Below are positions 12,067-24,704 of a stretch of DNA of 64,000 nucleotides, piece after piece (position 1 is the first letter of the stretch; each line of letters opens with the position of its first letter). A program made the translations under genes and the position numbers. A model generated the notes under the pieces. That model worked only from the letters and a program-made list of their open reading frames with translations, made no database searches and had not been told where the DNA came from. Origin of the DNA: Coenobita brevimanus (lineage: Eukaryota; Arthropoda; Malacostraca; Decapoda; Coenobitidae); contig CM064713.1 in the NCBI GenBank assembly GCA_032717465.1, positions 2,457,501 through 2,521,500 of the forward strand, written 5' to 3'.

Positions 12067-12861
12067 GTGCCCCTCCCCGGAAAACAACTAACTAAAAAAA
12101 CAAACAATAAGCCTCGGACAAGGACTGACCAAACGTTGACGACCAAGGACCGGACAAAGGACATTGCAATTGGAACGTGGAATGTAAGGGGAGCGAATGA
12201 TGAGGTGAAAGAGAGAGAGATTGTCCAGGTGCTTGAGGATGCGAAAGTGGATGTATGTGGAATAACTGAAACAAAATGGAGAGGAGAAAGTGTGAGAGAA
12301 TGGGAGTATGGATGGGGTATATGTGCAGGAGTAGGTGAGAATGAGAGGGCAAAGGAAGGAGTATGTATAGTTGTGAGTAAAAGATGGAAGAGGAGCATAA
12401 GACAGTATGGATCAGTTGGATCAAGGATTGTGTGGGTAAAGTTGAAAGTTGGAATACAAATGTGGGCGATTGTGTGTGTGTATGCGCCAACGCAAGATCG
12501 TGCTAGAAGAGTGAGAGAAGAGTTCTGGACAAATGTAGAAGTGTGCATGGAAAAGTTTGGAAGGAATGATAGAGTGTTTTTGATTGGTGATATGAATGGT
12601 AAAGTTGGGAATGTGAAGGTGGATGGAATAGTTGGTGAGTGGGGTGTGCCTGCTGAGATAGATGAGAATGAGAGTGCGTTAGTAGACATTTGTGCTGGGA
12701 GGGGGTTGGTGATAGCCAATACCCTCTTCAGGCATAAAATGATCCACAGGTATACATGGCGAGTGATGAGAAGGGTGGGTGGTGAATTGAGTGAAAGGAA
12801 GGCAATGATTGATTATGTGTGTGTGGATGCGAAGATGTATATTGGATGCAAGAGTTTATAG
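12067..12861 (+). pseudogene. LINE AP-endonuclease frame (5' part of broken polyprotein)
   Basis: The 264-codon frame encodes an apurinic-like endonuclease, which nicks the genomic target to prime reverse transcription. The visible blocks in order are IGTWNVRGAND (residues ~37-47, Asn metal ligand), CGITETKWRGE (catalytic Glu), IVCVYAPTQD (Tyr region) and LIGDMNGKVG (Asp/Asn pair). The final SDHYLVV block, with the catalytic Asp-His, is in the next frame. A one-base indel near 12,835-12,860 therefore splits the original single polyprotein. The frame opens at the Met at 12,067, about 40 residues before the domain, with a Lys/Thr-rich leader. Confidence 0.8.
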
Positions 12862-15133
12862 AGGTTGGGGGAGTGGACTTTCTGACCACTACTTGGTGGT
12901 GGCCAGAGTTAAAGTTCAAGTAAGATGGAGGAAGAGAAGAAGGGAAGGACGAGAGGAAGGAGTAGTTGCAAGGAGAGTGGAAAGGTTACAAGAGGATGAG
13001 AAAAAGGCAGAGTATAAGAGAGAAGTGGAGGAACGATTGGGTAAATATGAGTTGGAGCAGATGGGGGACGTGGAGGGTGTGTGTAGAATATTTACAGAAG
13101 AAATATGTGCAGCATGTGATGTGGTGTGTGGAAGGAAGAGAAGACGGAGGGGGGTGCAAGGAACAGCGTGGTGGACTGAAGAGGTGAAACGGGCTGTGGC
13201 ACAAAAGAAGAAAGCATACAATGAATGGATGAGAAATAGGGGCGTGGAAGAAGTTGAGAGGCGGAAGAGAGAGTTATATGTAGAAAGAAAGAGAGAGGTG
13301 AAAAGATTAGTAAGAGAGAGTAAGAAGAGAGTGGATGAGGAATTTGGAAGGAATTTGAGTGTAAAGTGGAGGGACTGTAAGAAAATGTTCTGGAAAGAGG
13401 TGAAAAGAGTAAGACAGGGTGGAAGTGAAGTTAGCAGGGGAGTGAAAGATAAAAATGGTAGATTACTAGTGGAGAAGGGAGAAAAAGTGAGCAGATGGAG
13501 AGAACACTTTAAGGAATTGTTGAACGTGGAGGATGGAAGTAATGCGAGTATAAGTGGCTGGGGAATGGCTGGAAGAAGGAGGGAGGTGAGAAGACAGGAA
13601 GAAATCAGTAGGATAGAAGTTGTGGAAGCAATGAAGAATGTTAAATCAGGGAAAGCCCCAGGAATTGATGGAGTGTGTGGTGAAATGCTGAAGCATGGGG
13701 GAGAGATAGTAGTAGAATGGATGTGGAAGATGTGCAGATTGGCCTGGGAGGAAGGTAGAGTCCCGGAGGATTGGAAGTCAGGTATAATTATTCCCTTGTA
13801 CAAAGGAAAAGGGGAAAAAGAAGTGTATGGTAATCATAGGGGCATTTGTCTTCTTAGTATAATAGGAAAAGTATATGGTAGGATACTTATTGACAGAGTT
13901 AGAGAAAGAACAGAGAAATTAGTTGGAGAAGAACAGGGAGGCTTTAGGAAGGGAAGAGGTTGTGTAGATCAGATATTCATTCTCAGATCTTTAGTGGAAA
14001 AGTTTCTAGAGAAGGGAAAGAAGTTGTATGCGGCTTTCATGGATTTGGAGAAAGCATATGACAGGGTGGATAGACTAGGATTGTGGAAAGTGTTAAGAAT
14101 ATATGGAATAGATGGGAAGTTGTTGAATGCTGTGAAGAGTATGTACGATGGTGCGAAGGCTGCAGTGCGTGTGGATGGTGAACTAAGTGAATTTTTCTCT
14201 TTGAAAGTTGGTTTGAAACAGGGATGTGTCATGTCTCCATGGTTGTTCAATCTGTACATGGATGGGGTAATAAAAGAGGTACAAGGTAGGGTAGTGGATG
14301 TTGGAGTGGCCCTGGTGAGAGAGGATAGTGTTTGGAAACTCCCTGTACTGTTGTTTGCAGATGATACCGTGTTGTTGAGTGAAGACGAAGGGGAGCTGCA
14401 AGGCTTGGTGGATGAGTTTGAGAGAGTGTGTAAGAAACGGAATCTAAAGGTGAATGTAGGGAAGAGTAAAGTGATGGTCTTTGAAAGAGGTGAAGTCAGT
14501 GAATGTACAGCGAGGTTGGATGGTGAGGAATTGGAAAATGTGAGTACGTTTAAGTACTTGGGTAGTGTGATGAGTAAGGATGGAGGTTTGGAGGGTGGAG
14601 TGCTTGAAAGGGTACAACAGGGAAGAAAGGTTGCTGGTTCTTTGAAAGCAGTGATAAGAAACAGGGAAGTGAGCATGGAAGTGAAAAAGTTACTACATGA
14701 CAGTATTGTGATACCAACTCTAACGTACGGAAGTGAAGCTTGGACGTTGTTGGAAGGACACAAGTCAAGAGTGAGAGCAGTGGAAATGAGTTATTTAAGA
14801 GGAGCCTGTGGAGTCACATGGAGAGACAGGCTGACGAATGAGGATATAAAGGAGCGTTGTGGTGTTGATGTGGATGTGATAGGAAGCGTTATGAGGAACA
14901 CACTGAGGTGGTTTGGCCATGTGGAGAGGATGGAGGGTGAAAGACTGACGAAGAGAGTGTATGTGAGTGAGGTGGAGGGGGAAAGAGGGAGGGGGAGGCC
15001 GAGGATGAGATGGAGAGATGGGGTGGAGAGGTATATGAGAGAGGGGGGTGTGAGTTGGGAGCAGGGGAGTGAAATGGCGGGGGACAGGGCGACTTGGAGG
15101 CGATTTGTTTGTGGCCACCCCAAACGGGATTGA
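12839..15133 (+). pseudogene. LINE reverse transcriptase frame (3' part of broken polyprotein)
   Basis: The frame is open from about 12,809. The part continuing the endonuclease begins near 12,839 and contains GLSDHYLVVARVKV. A basic, Arg/Lys-rich linker follows, then the RT domain: GKAPGIDGVCGEMLKHGG, NHRGICLLSIIGKVYGR, EEQGGFRKGRGCVDQIF, YAAFMDLEKAYDRV (first metal Asp), GLKQGCVMSPWLFNLYMDG and LLFADDTVLL (catalytic Asp pair). The C-terminus has the GRPRMRWRDGVERYM and WRRFVCGHPKRD blocks shared by all fragments in the window. All catalytic residues look intact; only the upstream frameshift disables the element. No RNase H domain is seen, as is usual for RTE. Confidence 0.85.
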
Positions 15134-15294
15134 GGCGTCTGGCAATAGATAGATAGATAGATAGCAGTATTTCTTCAGGTGAATGTGATGAAGGAATAAC
15201 GCTTAAACATGAAGCGACAGAACCTATCCTCATGTTACAGGATTTTCTGGAAACAAAAGCTCAAGGTAGATCCGAAGTTAAGATTTCATATGAA

Positions 15295-15345
15295 GACTCG
15301 CAGACCTCCGTGACTCACCCTCAGCCAAATAAAATCCTATGATCT
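15295..15345 (+). repeat. Partial family A dispersed repeat
   Basis: CTCCGTGACTCACCCTCAGC and CAAATAAAATCC match the 5' half of the copies at 5,071 and 54,179. Confidence 0.5.
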
Positions 15346-15354
15346 TACTTGGAA

Positions 15355-15565
15355 TAAAACACACAAAAACACTAGAAGAACACTAGAAAAACAATGGAAA
15401 AACACTAGAAGAACACCAGAAAAAACACTAGAAAACACTAGAAAAACGCCCGAAAAACGTCAGAAAAACACCAGAAAAACGTCAGAAAAAACACCAGAAA
15501 AAACACCAGAAAAACACTAGAGAAACGCCAGGAAAAACACTAGAAAAAGCACTAGAGAAAAAACG
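15355..15565 (+). repeat. Degenerate 11-13-bp minisatellite (AACACTAGAAAA)
   Basis: About 16 units of AACACTAGAAA, AACACCAGAAA and AACGTCAGAAA type run head to tail. The variants are intermixed rather than blocked. Confidence 0.9.
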
Positions 15566-15569
15566 CTGC

Positions 15570-15865
15570 TCTTACCTGGAATAAAACACTAGGGATGAAC
15601 GCGATTTTGAAAAGGCTAATAAAGCAAATACGCACAGAGAATTAGACTTGAAAGAGATGAATGTAACTGAAATTAAAGAAAAATATGAGGAAATGAGATG
15701 CATATTTTAAAACTGCACTTACCTTTGAAGACGCCAGGATATTCTTATAAGAAGAAGAGAAGGACACTCATCAGAACATATAAACACTTGGAAAGGCAGA
15801 AAGTCAGTTAAAAATATCACGCTACGTTTGTCAAGTTTTTTTTTTCCTCCGACGAAAAGAGTATG
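15570..15865. other. No gene recognised
   Basis: AT-rich unique sequence ending in a T9 run. Confidence 0.4.
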
Positions 15866-15869
15866 TTTT

Positions 15870-16060
15870 CACCCCTGTTTGTTTGTTTGTTTGTTTGTTA
15901 GCAGGATCACTCAAAAACTAAAAGAGAGATTTGGACCAAATTTGGTGGGTAGATAGCCCATGTCCAAGGGAACAATTGATTAACATTTGGGGCCGATCCG
16001 GATCGTATTACAGAGTCTGGATCGGAAAAACACTTTTTGTGAAACCCTAACCAGTGATGA
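15870..16060 (+). repeat. Dispersed repeat with GTTT-rich head
   Basis: A (GTTT)n run is followed by GCAGGATCACTCAAAAACTA, TTTGGACCAAATTTGGTGGG and GATCCGGATC. This word order resembles a repeat type I associate with many marine invertebrate genomes; naming the family would need a library search. No coding capacity is seen. Confidence 0.4.
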
Positions 16061-16145
16061 GAAAACCTAACCCATTATGAAGAGTGATTTGGAAATTATG
16101 TTGTCCTTGTCGGAGAGATGCGCTCCACTGAGTGTTCTTCTGAGG

Positions 16146-16147
<2 letters not shown>

Positions 16148-16189
<42 letters not shown>
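16148..16189. repeat. (GA)n microsatellite
   Basis: A pure GA run of about 42 bp. Confidence 0.9.
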
Positions 16190-16193
<4 letters not shown>

Positions 16194-16378
16194 TCCTGGA
16201 TAAGGGGAGAGACGAAAGAACAATGGATGTGATCAGGTCGCATTCTTCGTAGAACAGACAAATGCTGAACCACCAGGGTAACGAAGTTGTGGCAGGGAGG
16301 TGGAGTGAGAGGAAGAGGCGGGAGGAGAGTGGAGCAAGATGGGACTGACCTTTGCTCTGAAATGAACTGTCTCAGGCT

Positions 16379-16498
16379 GTTGATGATGATGATGATGATG
16401 ATGATGAAGATGATGATGATGATGATGATGATGATGAAGATGATGATGATGATGATGATGATGATGAAGATGATGATGATGATGATGATGATGATGAA

Positions 16499-16536
<38 letters not shown>
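16379..16536. repeat. (GAT)n array with 30-bp higher-order unit
   Basis: Each nine GAT triplets are interrupted by one GAA, and this 30-bp super-unit repeats about four times. Poly-Met and poly-Ile open frames over it are artefacts. Confidence 0.95.
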
Positions 16537-16541
<5 letters not shown>

Positions 16542-16634
16542 GTTTTTCCCTGTCAGGTATTTTTATTTAGCTATGCGATCATGATTTTGCATATAGTCTA
16601 GGAATATGTAGAACCTCATGTGTGTGAATGAAGT

Positions 16635-16637
<3 letters not shown>

Positions 16638-16712
<75 letters not shown>
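16638..16712. repeat. (CA)n microsatellite
   Basis: A pure run of about 75 bp. Confidence 0.95.
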
Positions 16713-16715
<3 letters not shown>

Positions 16716-17194
16716 TCAACAAATACATTAAATCACACCTTTCCAATCATCTCCCCTCTTAACACCTGCATGTACGTATTCTATTTCCACCTGCTAATTC
16801 AGCAACAGAAATATGAGTAATAGTATGGCCACCTGATCCTGCAAGTACATAATCAGACTATATTGATGGAGTTTTATTTAATTCCCTCATTTACTGAGTC
16901 ACTTTATTTTTTGTTTCATTTATATTTACTGCTGCCACATGATTTTATTCGGCTAATATTGGCAGAACAATAAAGAAGAGTTACTTTGTTTATTCCTTTA
17001 TTTATGATGATTTATTATTAGTGGTTTATTCCCACTGCTGCCAGAGGAATTTATTCAGCTTATTGTCTTTATTATAATAATGTATCCTCAGTTTTATTAA
17101 TGTCAGTTCCAGAAGGCTTTATTTACCCTATCGTAGTGCTTTATTTGTGAAAGGATTAAATTAATGAAGGTTGTATCTAATTATTTTTGGTTAG

Positions 17195-17195
<1 letters not shown>
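16713..17195. other. AT-rich, TTTATT-rich stretch without a gene
   Basis: It contains many TTTATT and TTTATTTA words and no frame with a motif. Confidence 0.4.

Positions 17196-17197
<2 letters not shown>

Positions 17198-17276
<79 letters not shown>
17198..17276. repeat. Compound (CT)n(CA)n microsatellite
   Basis: About 33 bp of CT pass without interruption into about 46 bp of CA. Confidence 0.95.
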
Positions 17277-17279
<3 letters not shown>

Positions 17280-17518
17280 CGTTACATATACAATCACATT
17301 ACCCTCATGTTTTTAATAGCATCATCAAAGCATTCATTATAGCCATTGACGCTTCATGTTAAAATGCTAACGATGCCAACACATATTAACTGGGCATATC
17401 ACACACACATATACATAATTCTTTGCTGTGGTAGTGACAGTGAGGTGTGTATGTGGTGGGGGGGGTCGTGGGTGTGAGTGTTTGTGTGCGTGTGTGGGGG
17501 ACGGTCGTGGGTGAGTGT

Positions 17519-17654
<136 letters not shown>

Positions 17655-17754
17655 CATCAAGGCCAAGTGGATGATTCTGTTTGTTTTTCCTTTACCCATC
17701 AAACGCGTTTCTTTAGATCGGGAAAGACTTGTGCAACTGAAGAGGTTAATCATG

Positions 17755-17980
17755 TCGTATCCAAATTCCTAGTAAGTCTCCTGACCTGAATAAACTCACA
17801 TGAAGGCAGCAAGATAAAAAAAAATGTTATCGGATTGAAAGGGTAAGATAGGCGTAGTGAAATGGTTAGCAACTTCAATATCCCTCACTCACAACAGGAG
17901 GAGTGTCCATAGCTGAATGTAATCGTTTGTTGGCAGATAAAAAAAGAAAAAAAAGTAAATCGTGGTACTGAAGTGATTTT
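17755..17980 (+). repeat. Two tandem copies of fold-back arm (family B)
   Basis: CTGACCTGAATAAACTCACA with GGCAGCAAGATAAAA and a GAAAGGGT end (about 17,775-17,845) is followed by ATAGCTGAATGTAATCGTTT with GGCAGATAAAA and TGGTACTGAAG (about 17,910-17,975). Both follow the family-B word order but are well diverged. Confidence 0.5.
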
Positions 17981-18194
17981 TCTTTTCCCACCAATTACCT
18001 ACATTCCATTTTATCTCGGCTAACGTCAGACGATCCTACGATGCGAAAGGAAAACCAAGGATACGAAAATTTAAAGGAAAAATAAAAATATCGCCCTTTA
18101 GGTTTGGCGAAAAATAAAGAATTTCGTGCTTTATTCCAACTTACGAAGGACAGTTTTATTCAGCTCTTAGAAAGTCAGCGTCGCTACAAAGTAC

Positions 18195-18195
<1 letters not shown>

Positions 18196-18239
<44 letters not shown>
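18196..18239. repeat. (AC)n microsatellite
   Basis: A pure run of about 44 bp. Confidence 0.9.
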
Positions 18240-18242
<3 letters not shown>

Positions 18243-18750
18243 CCCTTCCCCTCCCCATAGTACATAGCAAGTTAAGCTGATTAGAAATACCTTCGGTTAT
18301 ACTATACCAGGGGACCAAAGACACTGTCCAAGCTTTCCCACCGTCCTTATATAACTGTTACGTACTGAGCAATAATCACCTCTGTTATGTAGTGCCACGA
18401 TACCATAGACAGTCCAAATCTATCTTCTTATTCCCGTTATGTAACTACTAGAGCTGATTTCAATTGCTCTTATGGTGTGCCTAGGGACCGTACACACATT
18501 CAAAGCCTTATTACTACATGATATAACTGCAAGAGGTCATTAGAGATGCTGTGTATTATGATTTCACGGGACTGTAATTACACTCAAAGCCTTCCTATCG
18601 TCCCTGTAGAATTGCAAGAGCCAAGGGACTGTAAACATCTTCCTGGCCTTCTTACCCTCCAATTCCTATGTAAAGGCAATATAGAAATGTCTCATTATCG
18701 CATCCCATATCTTCCTACTTTCTCTACCAACGAGTATTGATAATCCACAA
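18240..18750. other. No gene recognised
   Basis: An imperfect ~70-bp periodicity is visible in phrases such as ACTGTCCAAGC, CAGTCCAAATC, ACATTCAAAGCC and CACTCAAAGCC. This suggests an old degenerate tandem repeat. Confidence 0.35.
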
Positions 18751-18755
<5 letters not shown>

Positions 18756-18808
<53 letters not shown>

Positions 18809-18888
18809 GGAGAGGGAAGCGAATGAATGTCGGTATCACATGAACAAGCGCTGATACACTCAAAATCCATAATTTTTTGCACCTCCGC

Positions 18889-18926
<38 letters not shown>
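18756..18926. repeat. (AC)n and (CT)n microsatellites
   Basis: AC spans about 18,756-18,805 and CT about 18,890-18,926. Confidence 0.9.
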
Positions 18927-18927
<1 letters not shown>

Positions 18928-19085
18928 AGTCAGCGAGTTTTCATTCTACCTTCCTTCCTCTTTTCTCTATCAGGGTCTGATTTTTCTCTGGTTTTTGAAA
19001 AGATTTCACTTTTATGGACTCACAAGCTATAAAAAGGCGACAACGCGAACTTGAGAGGATTCATGAAAAGCCTTTGTTGATGGCT

Positions 19086-19086
<1 letters not shown>

Positions 19087-19155
<69 letters not shown>
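19087..19155. repeat. (GA)n microsatellite
   Basis: A pure run of about 69 bp. Confidence 0.95.
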
Positions 19156-19158
<3 letters not shown>

Positions 19159-19299
19159 TACTCGAAAACTATATACTGTACGGTAAGAAAAGTAAAGGTG
19201 TAGGTGACGCCATGAGGCCCTTAGCCACGGTACTAACATCAGTAATTAAGACCTTTGAGCCTGTGACAGCTTTATCGTCCAGGTTACCACAGTTACCTT

Positions 19300-19470
19300 C
19301 CCTAGCTGTTACCCTACTTACTAATATTACTTACTAGCCTACAAAGGGTCGATGAACTCCACAGACAAATGGGGTCAGTTTACCGCAATAGGATTTGAAC
19401 CGTGGCGCTTGCTGGCAACATCGTAGTCAGTAGTCTGGATATAACCACAGCTACAACAACCACAACAAGT
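19300..19470 (-). repeat. Possible tRNA-derived SINE
   Basis: The minus strand reads GCGCCACGGTTCAAATCC, a perfect RNA polymerase III B box (GGTTCAAATCC). About 55 bases upstream lies TAGCTGTGGTT, resembling an A box. The clover-leaf does not fold convincingly into a functional tRNA, so a SINE head or tRNA pseudogene is more likely. Confidence 0.35.
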
Positions 19471-19701
19471 ATTACAATTATCGCAGTCACCAAAATTACC
19501 ACCACCGCCATCACAACTATCACAACCACAACTCAGCCACCACCACAACTACCACAGCCACAGTCACCAGCACCATAACCACCACTACCACAACTACCAC
19601 CACTACCATAATTACTACAACTATCACTGCTACCATAACCCGTCCTGAAGTAACTCGCCAGAAGTATATGCGGGAAGCCGGTCAGAAAACAAGAATTAAA
19701 T

Positions 19702-19702
<1 letters not shown>

Positions 19703-19778
<76 letters not shown>
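19703..19778. repeat. (GT)n microsatellite
   Basis: A pure run of about 76 bp. The preceding 200 bp are an ACC/ACA-rich degenerate triplet tract. Confidence 0.95.
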
Positions 19779-19780
<2 letters not shown>

Positions 19781-19789
19781 GGTTTAATT

Positions 19790-20310
19790 GTGTCCAAACG
19801 CTGAATAAACCCAATTTCCAAGCTTGGTATGACTGGATAATTTGTAATGACGTGAAGGAAGTGATTACCACATTACATTTACATCGATTAATTAACACCG
19901 GAAATACTCAAAATATTCTAGGGCATAGGTGTAGTGTTCACCTGTGTCTCGTAATTTATCCACAAGGTCAGCAGGAATCGTACATCCGAAACGACGTAAA
20001 ACTAAGCCCATGTTCTTATAGGAGTTTCTTGGTCAATATTAGCCAAACAAATAACGTTCTGGAGTTTCTCAGTACACCTTCAGGACACTCTGTATAAGAT
20101 GGTAATGTTCCTAATTATTTAAATACACGGATATATTCTGTGCAGGGGAAAGACGTTAGAATATGTCCTATTATTCACAGTAAATGGTATGCAAATGGCT
20201 CCGATATTGGATAGAAGTAAACACTTTCCCGGGAAATGCCCCTCCCCCCACCGAACCTCCCAACTTTATAGCCTCGTAAAGTTTTTCCCCCTCCATCATG
20301 TTCCCTCCAC
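19790..20310. other. No gene recognised
   Basis: A plus-strand frame continues out of the GT run to about 20,097, but its translation has no motif I recognise. Confidence 0.35.
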
Positions 20311-20313
20311 TCT

Positions 20314-21640
<1,327 letters not shown>

Positions 21641-21649
21641 GTCTGTGTC

Positions 21650-22390
21650 GGATAAATACTGTTGAAGCTAACATTGCCTTGTGACCTTAACCTTTAACCA
21701 AGCCATCTACAAAAATAACTGGTCATTCTCTTTGGTGATCCTCAAATCATTCACCAACTTTCATCCACATAAAATCAAAATTATTTTATCTACGAGTATT
21801 TGGTTCACATACAAAAGCAATGATCGGACGTTTCCCTTGCCTTATGACTTTGAGGTTTGACTGGTTATTCTGTAAAAAAATCCTTTTGTTCTTGCCTGAT
21901 CCCTAACCCTTCCCTAACTTTGGTGCAAACCGAATCAAAACTGCTTGAGTTGACCTTCCTCGTGACCTTGGCTTTTTTACCATTCCCCGCGACCTTGTCC
22001 TTTGACTGACTGTTCTTAAATTCGATTCCTTTTCTTCTTGCCTTATTCTCAACAGTTCCACAAAGTTTGGTATATATATGATACAAAATGTTTTAGTTGA
22101 ACTAGCCCTTTGGACTATTGCTCTAAAAAACAGCATATTATTCCTTGGCTGACCCTCAACACTTCCACCGTTTGGTTAAAATCTGGTTAAAACTGAGCTT
22201 TGTTGTTAATATCCACACACACACGGGTCAAAATTTATTCACTCACTGTAACTTTCATCTTAGAATGATTCTTATCAAAACTGAATCAGTTCTTTCCTGT
22301 CTTACCCTCAAACGTCCTCCCAAATGCGATTTAAATTGGGTAAAAACTGATTCAGCTGACTTTGCTAGGTCGACGTTTTACCTCCTGGCA
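21650..22390 (-). repeat. Degenerate tandem repeat with TGACCT blocks
   Basis: Units of roughly 110-130 bp recur, each with CTTGTGACCTT and CTTTGACC-type words, followed by TTCTTGCCTTATTCTCAA and CAAAGTTTGGT-type words. On the minus strand these are AGGTCA half-sites, matching the single copy at 5,850-6,075. The array ends at an A-rich tract at about 22,395-22,416. Confidence 0.55.
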
Positions 22391-22394
22391 GTAC

Positions 22395-22416
22395 AAAAAA
22401 AAAAAAAAAAAAAAAA
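22395..22416 (+). repeat. Poly(A) run
   Basis: A run of about 21 A lies directly after the TGACCT repeat. It could be a retroposed tail, but no target duplication was recognised. Confidence 0.5.
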
Positions 22417-22819
22417 CACAACGTTTAAACTTACGGTATTTTCCGGCACGTAAAACAGACAGCATATTCGTATCATAGTCTGGCATAATTGTATCCACTT
22501 GCTATCTTTACTCCATGCCATGGTAAGTTAGGCAGCTCACACAGCGGTCATTTATTCCATTTTGTTCAGTGATCCCCCGGAATACGACTCAGTGCCGTGA
22601 AATGTCCTGGAAAAATGCCAGACTCAAATGTGCGCTTTTTTCCCGCTGGACTGTCTAGGTCATGTCCGGGCGAATTTTGTGTTTATTTCGAAGTTGTGGG
22701 GGCGATGCATCGGAGACCGGGGAGAGAGCAGAATCAAATCAAGCCTTGTTTGTTTTGTTCTGTGTACCCTGTTCGTTTCCTGTGTTATATTGGAGCCTGG
22801 GGGAGTATTGTGGCTTTTC

Positions 22820-23035
22820 CCCTCAATAGACATCCTCTCATAACAAGTCGAGGTGGATTAAATCAAGCCAGTGTGTGTACAGTGAATCGTGCTCTGTTTT
22901 GTGATGTACTGGAGGATAAACTTCAAGCCTCCCATAACAAGTCGCTGTTCTCTTTAATGGACACCCTCTAATAACAAGTAGCGTGGCTGTTTCCTCGAGT
23001 GGACACCCTCCCATAACAACTTGAGGTGTACTGTG
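22820..23035 (+). repeat. Imperfect tandem repeat (CCTCCCATAACAAGTCG)
   Basis: Four spaced units carry CACCCTCCCATAACAA or close variants plus a GAGGTGGATTA-type spacer. Spacing is 45-100 bp. Confidence 0.6.
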
Positions 23036-23039
23036 TAAA

Positions 23040-23655
23040 AGCATGTATCATCCTTACTTCCTTTTACCTGTGCCCTGAGATGCAAGGTGTATGAGAGCGT
23101 TCTGTGTTTTCTCGTTATTTTGTTTGCAGCAAGCGTTGATATAAACCATCGCCACGTTCATACAGGGAATTCAGCAACGCCTATTTTAACAGGGTGTATT
23201 CCCCCCGCACTGTCCCTCCACCCGCCATCATGCATATCCATTCCACCCACTCCTTTCCATTCAGACCATACTTTTTTTTTAATCCTCCGCCCAACTTTTT
23301 AGAAATAAATGCTCCCGCTGCCAATGCTAAACTTTACATAACACCCTGTTCTCCCATCACCCCCGTCCATCCCTCTCCACCGACGCAACACTTTTCTTCC
23401 CTCCATCATCATCTTAGCTTACCCCACCGTCATTCACATTTTCACCCTACAACACTCATCTTGGCAGCGTATACTCCCCTCATCTTGCCTTCCTGCTCGT
23501 GCCAGCCGACTCCATCTCGCTCACTCCTGTCCACTCCACCCACCCCACCAACCCTAAACGACCTCAGACCTTTCAAACATTTTTTTTTTTTGTGTAATTC
23601 TTGATTCTATGAGACATATAATGAGGTTTACGAAAGCTATCATATTGCGTATCTA
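23040..23655. other. C/T-rich stretch, no gene recognised
   Basis: The 136-codon frame at 23,194-23,604 is Pro/Ser/His-rich from composition. No domain is seen. Confidence 0.35.
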
Positions 23656-23659
23656 ACCT

Positions 23660-23745
23660 CCTAACCTCGAGAAGTCTCCCCTAAGTTGAATACAATCGTC
23701 TGGAGGAGGCAAAAATATATTGCTAAATATGTTATCAAATGGAAA
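23660..23745 (+). repeat. Fold-back arm (family B)
   Basis: It contains AGTTGAATACAATCGTCTGG and AGGAGGCAAAAATA. Confidence 0.6.
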
Positions 23746-24034
23746 AAATTAACTTTCAAAAACCTGCATCAATTCAACAGACCAGAATATACAAACGACT
23801 TAATTCACGTCGAGTCATCTGAAAATATGTGATGGATCTTAACGGACCTAAAGGGAACTTCAAAGACCAAAATGTCATGTATCAGGAAATACTGTACTAA
23901 TAAGGCTGATTTGAGGCACACGCCCTAACCTCCAATCCTGGGGCGAATATTTTTTGTCCTTATTCTTGCTACTTTCACTACCTGTCATTCACCTTACGAT
24001 AGACTTTTCGAACTGTAGTAGATAGAGAGAATGC

Positions 24035-24120
24035 TTTACCCCCTTCACTGGATAGATCTCTTTAAAGCTGAATACAGTCGTTTGGTAAGAGGAAAAAGGG
24101 GTCAGGATCAGTAGACATGA
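24035..24120 (+). repeat. Fold-back arm (family B)
   Basis: It contains AAGCTGAATACAGTCGTTTG and, downstream, GAGGAAAAAGGGGTCAGGAT. Confidence 0.55.
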
Positions 24121-24339
24121 ACTGGATTGATATTCGTTGACCTAACCTGACTTTTAGAATTGACCTGAAAAGTGCATGGTTCGAAAATTACTCCCTCAAT
24201 AATGTTCACGAATCTAGCCAATTTATTCGATTTGGTATAAGTAAATAACGTGCTTGGATATAACATAATAAAGTCAGGTATATAATTCGAATGGATATAG
24301 CCAGAGAATTTGTTATATTCCTCATGTAGAGTAATATTT

Positions 24340-24675
24340 GATGGTGGCAGTGGTGGTGTTGTGGTGGTAGTAGTGTGGTGGTGTGGTGAAGTGCTGAAAG
24401 CCGTAATGGGTGTCACGTGTTTGAAGTGGTGGTGTTGTGGTGTGGTGATGTGGTGAAAGCCGTAATGGGTCACGTGTTTGAAGTGGTGGTGTTGTGGTGT
24501 TGTGATGGTGTGGTGATGATGGTGGAGTTGTGGTGTGGTGGTGGTGGTGATCGTGCTGTGGTGTGCTGTTGTGGTGATGTGGTGGTGGTCGTGGTTGTGG
24601 AGGTGTGCTGTTGTGGCATTTTGGTCGTGATGCGATGGTGTGGTGGCACTGTGGTGTTATTCTGTGGTTTTAGTG
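24340..24675 (+). repeat. GTGGTG-rich degenerate array with one ~60-bp duplication
   Basis: The phrase GAAAGCCGTAATGGGT followed by CACGTGTTTGAAGTGG occurs twice about 60 bp apart (24,397 and 24,457). The rest is GTGGTGTTGTGGT-type triplet/pentamer mixture. Confidence 0.75.
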
Positions 24676-24704
24676 ATGTTTTGCTCTGATGAGAGCCGTG
24701 CGTA

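Larger units (their letters stand above)
11900..15165 (+). mobile_element. Near-complete RTE-like non-LTR retrotransposon
   Basis: The order is a GC-rich 5' leader with a CCCCCTGGGGGTAGGGGGG block (about 11,978-12,000), an endonuclease frame, a reverse-transcriptase frame, a stop and a short 3' end. The tail is a tandem ATAG repeat instead of poly(A), typical of the RTE clade. The 5' boundary is uncertain: I see no convincing target duplication, and the leader may begin anywhere from about 11,800 to 11,980. Five shorter relatives elsewhere in the window share the 3' end. Clade assignment rests on endonuclease/RT motif style and the microsatellite tail. Confidence 0.85.

Noticed and set aside
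12092..12719. 132- and 266-codon minus-strand frames
   Set aside because: They are antisense shadows of the LINE endonuclease frame with no independent motif.
13969..14763. 264-codon minus-strand frame
   Set aside because: It is antisense to the RTE reverse transcriptase, which explains the open frame.
16067..16601. Overlapping poly-Ile and poly-Met open frames of 157 and 104 codons
   Set aside because: They are translations of the (GAT)n array in both directions.
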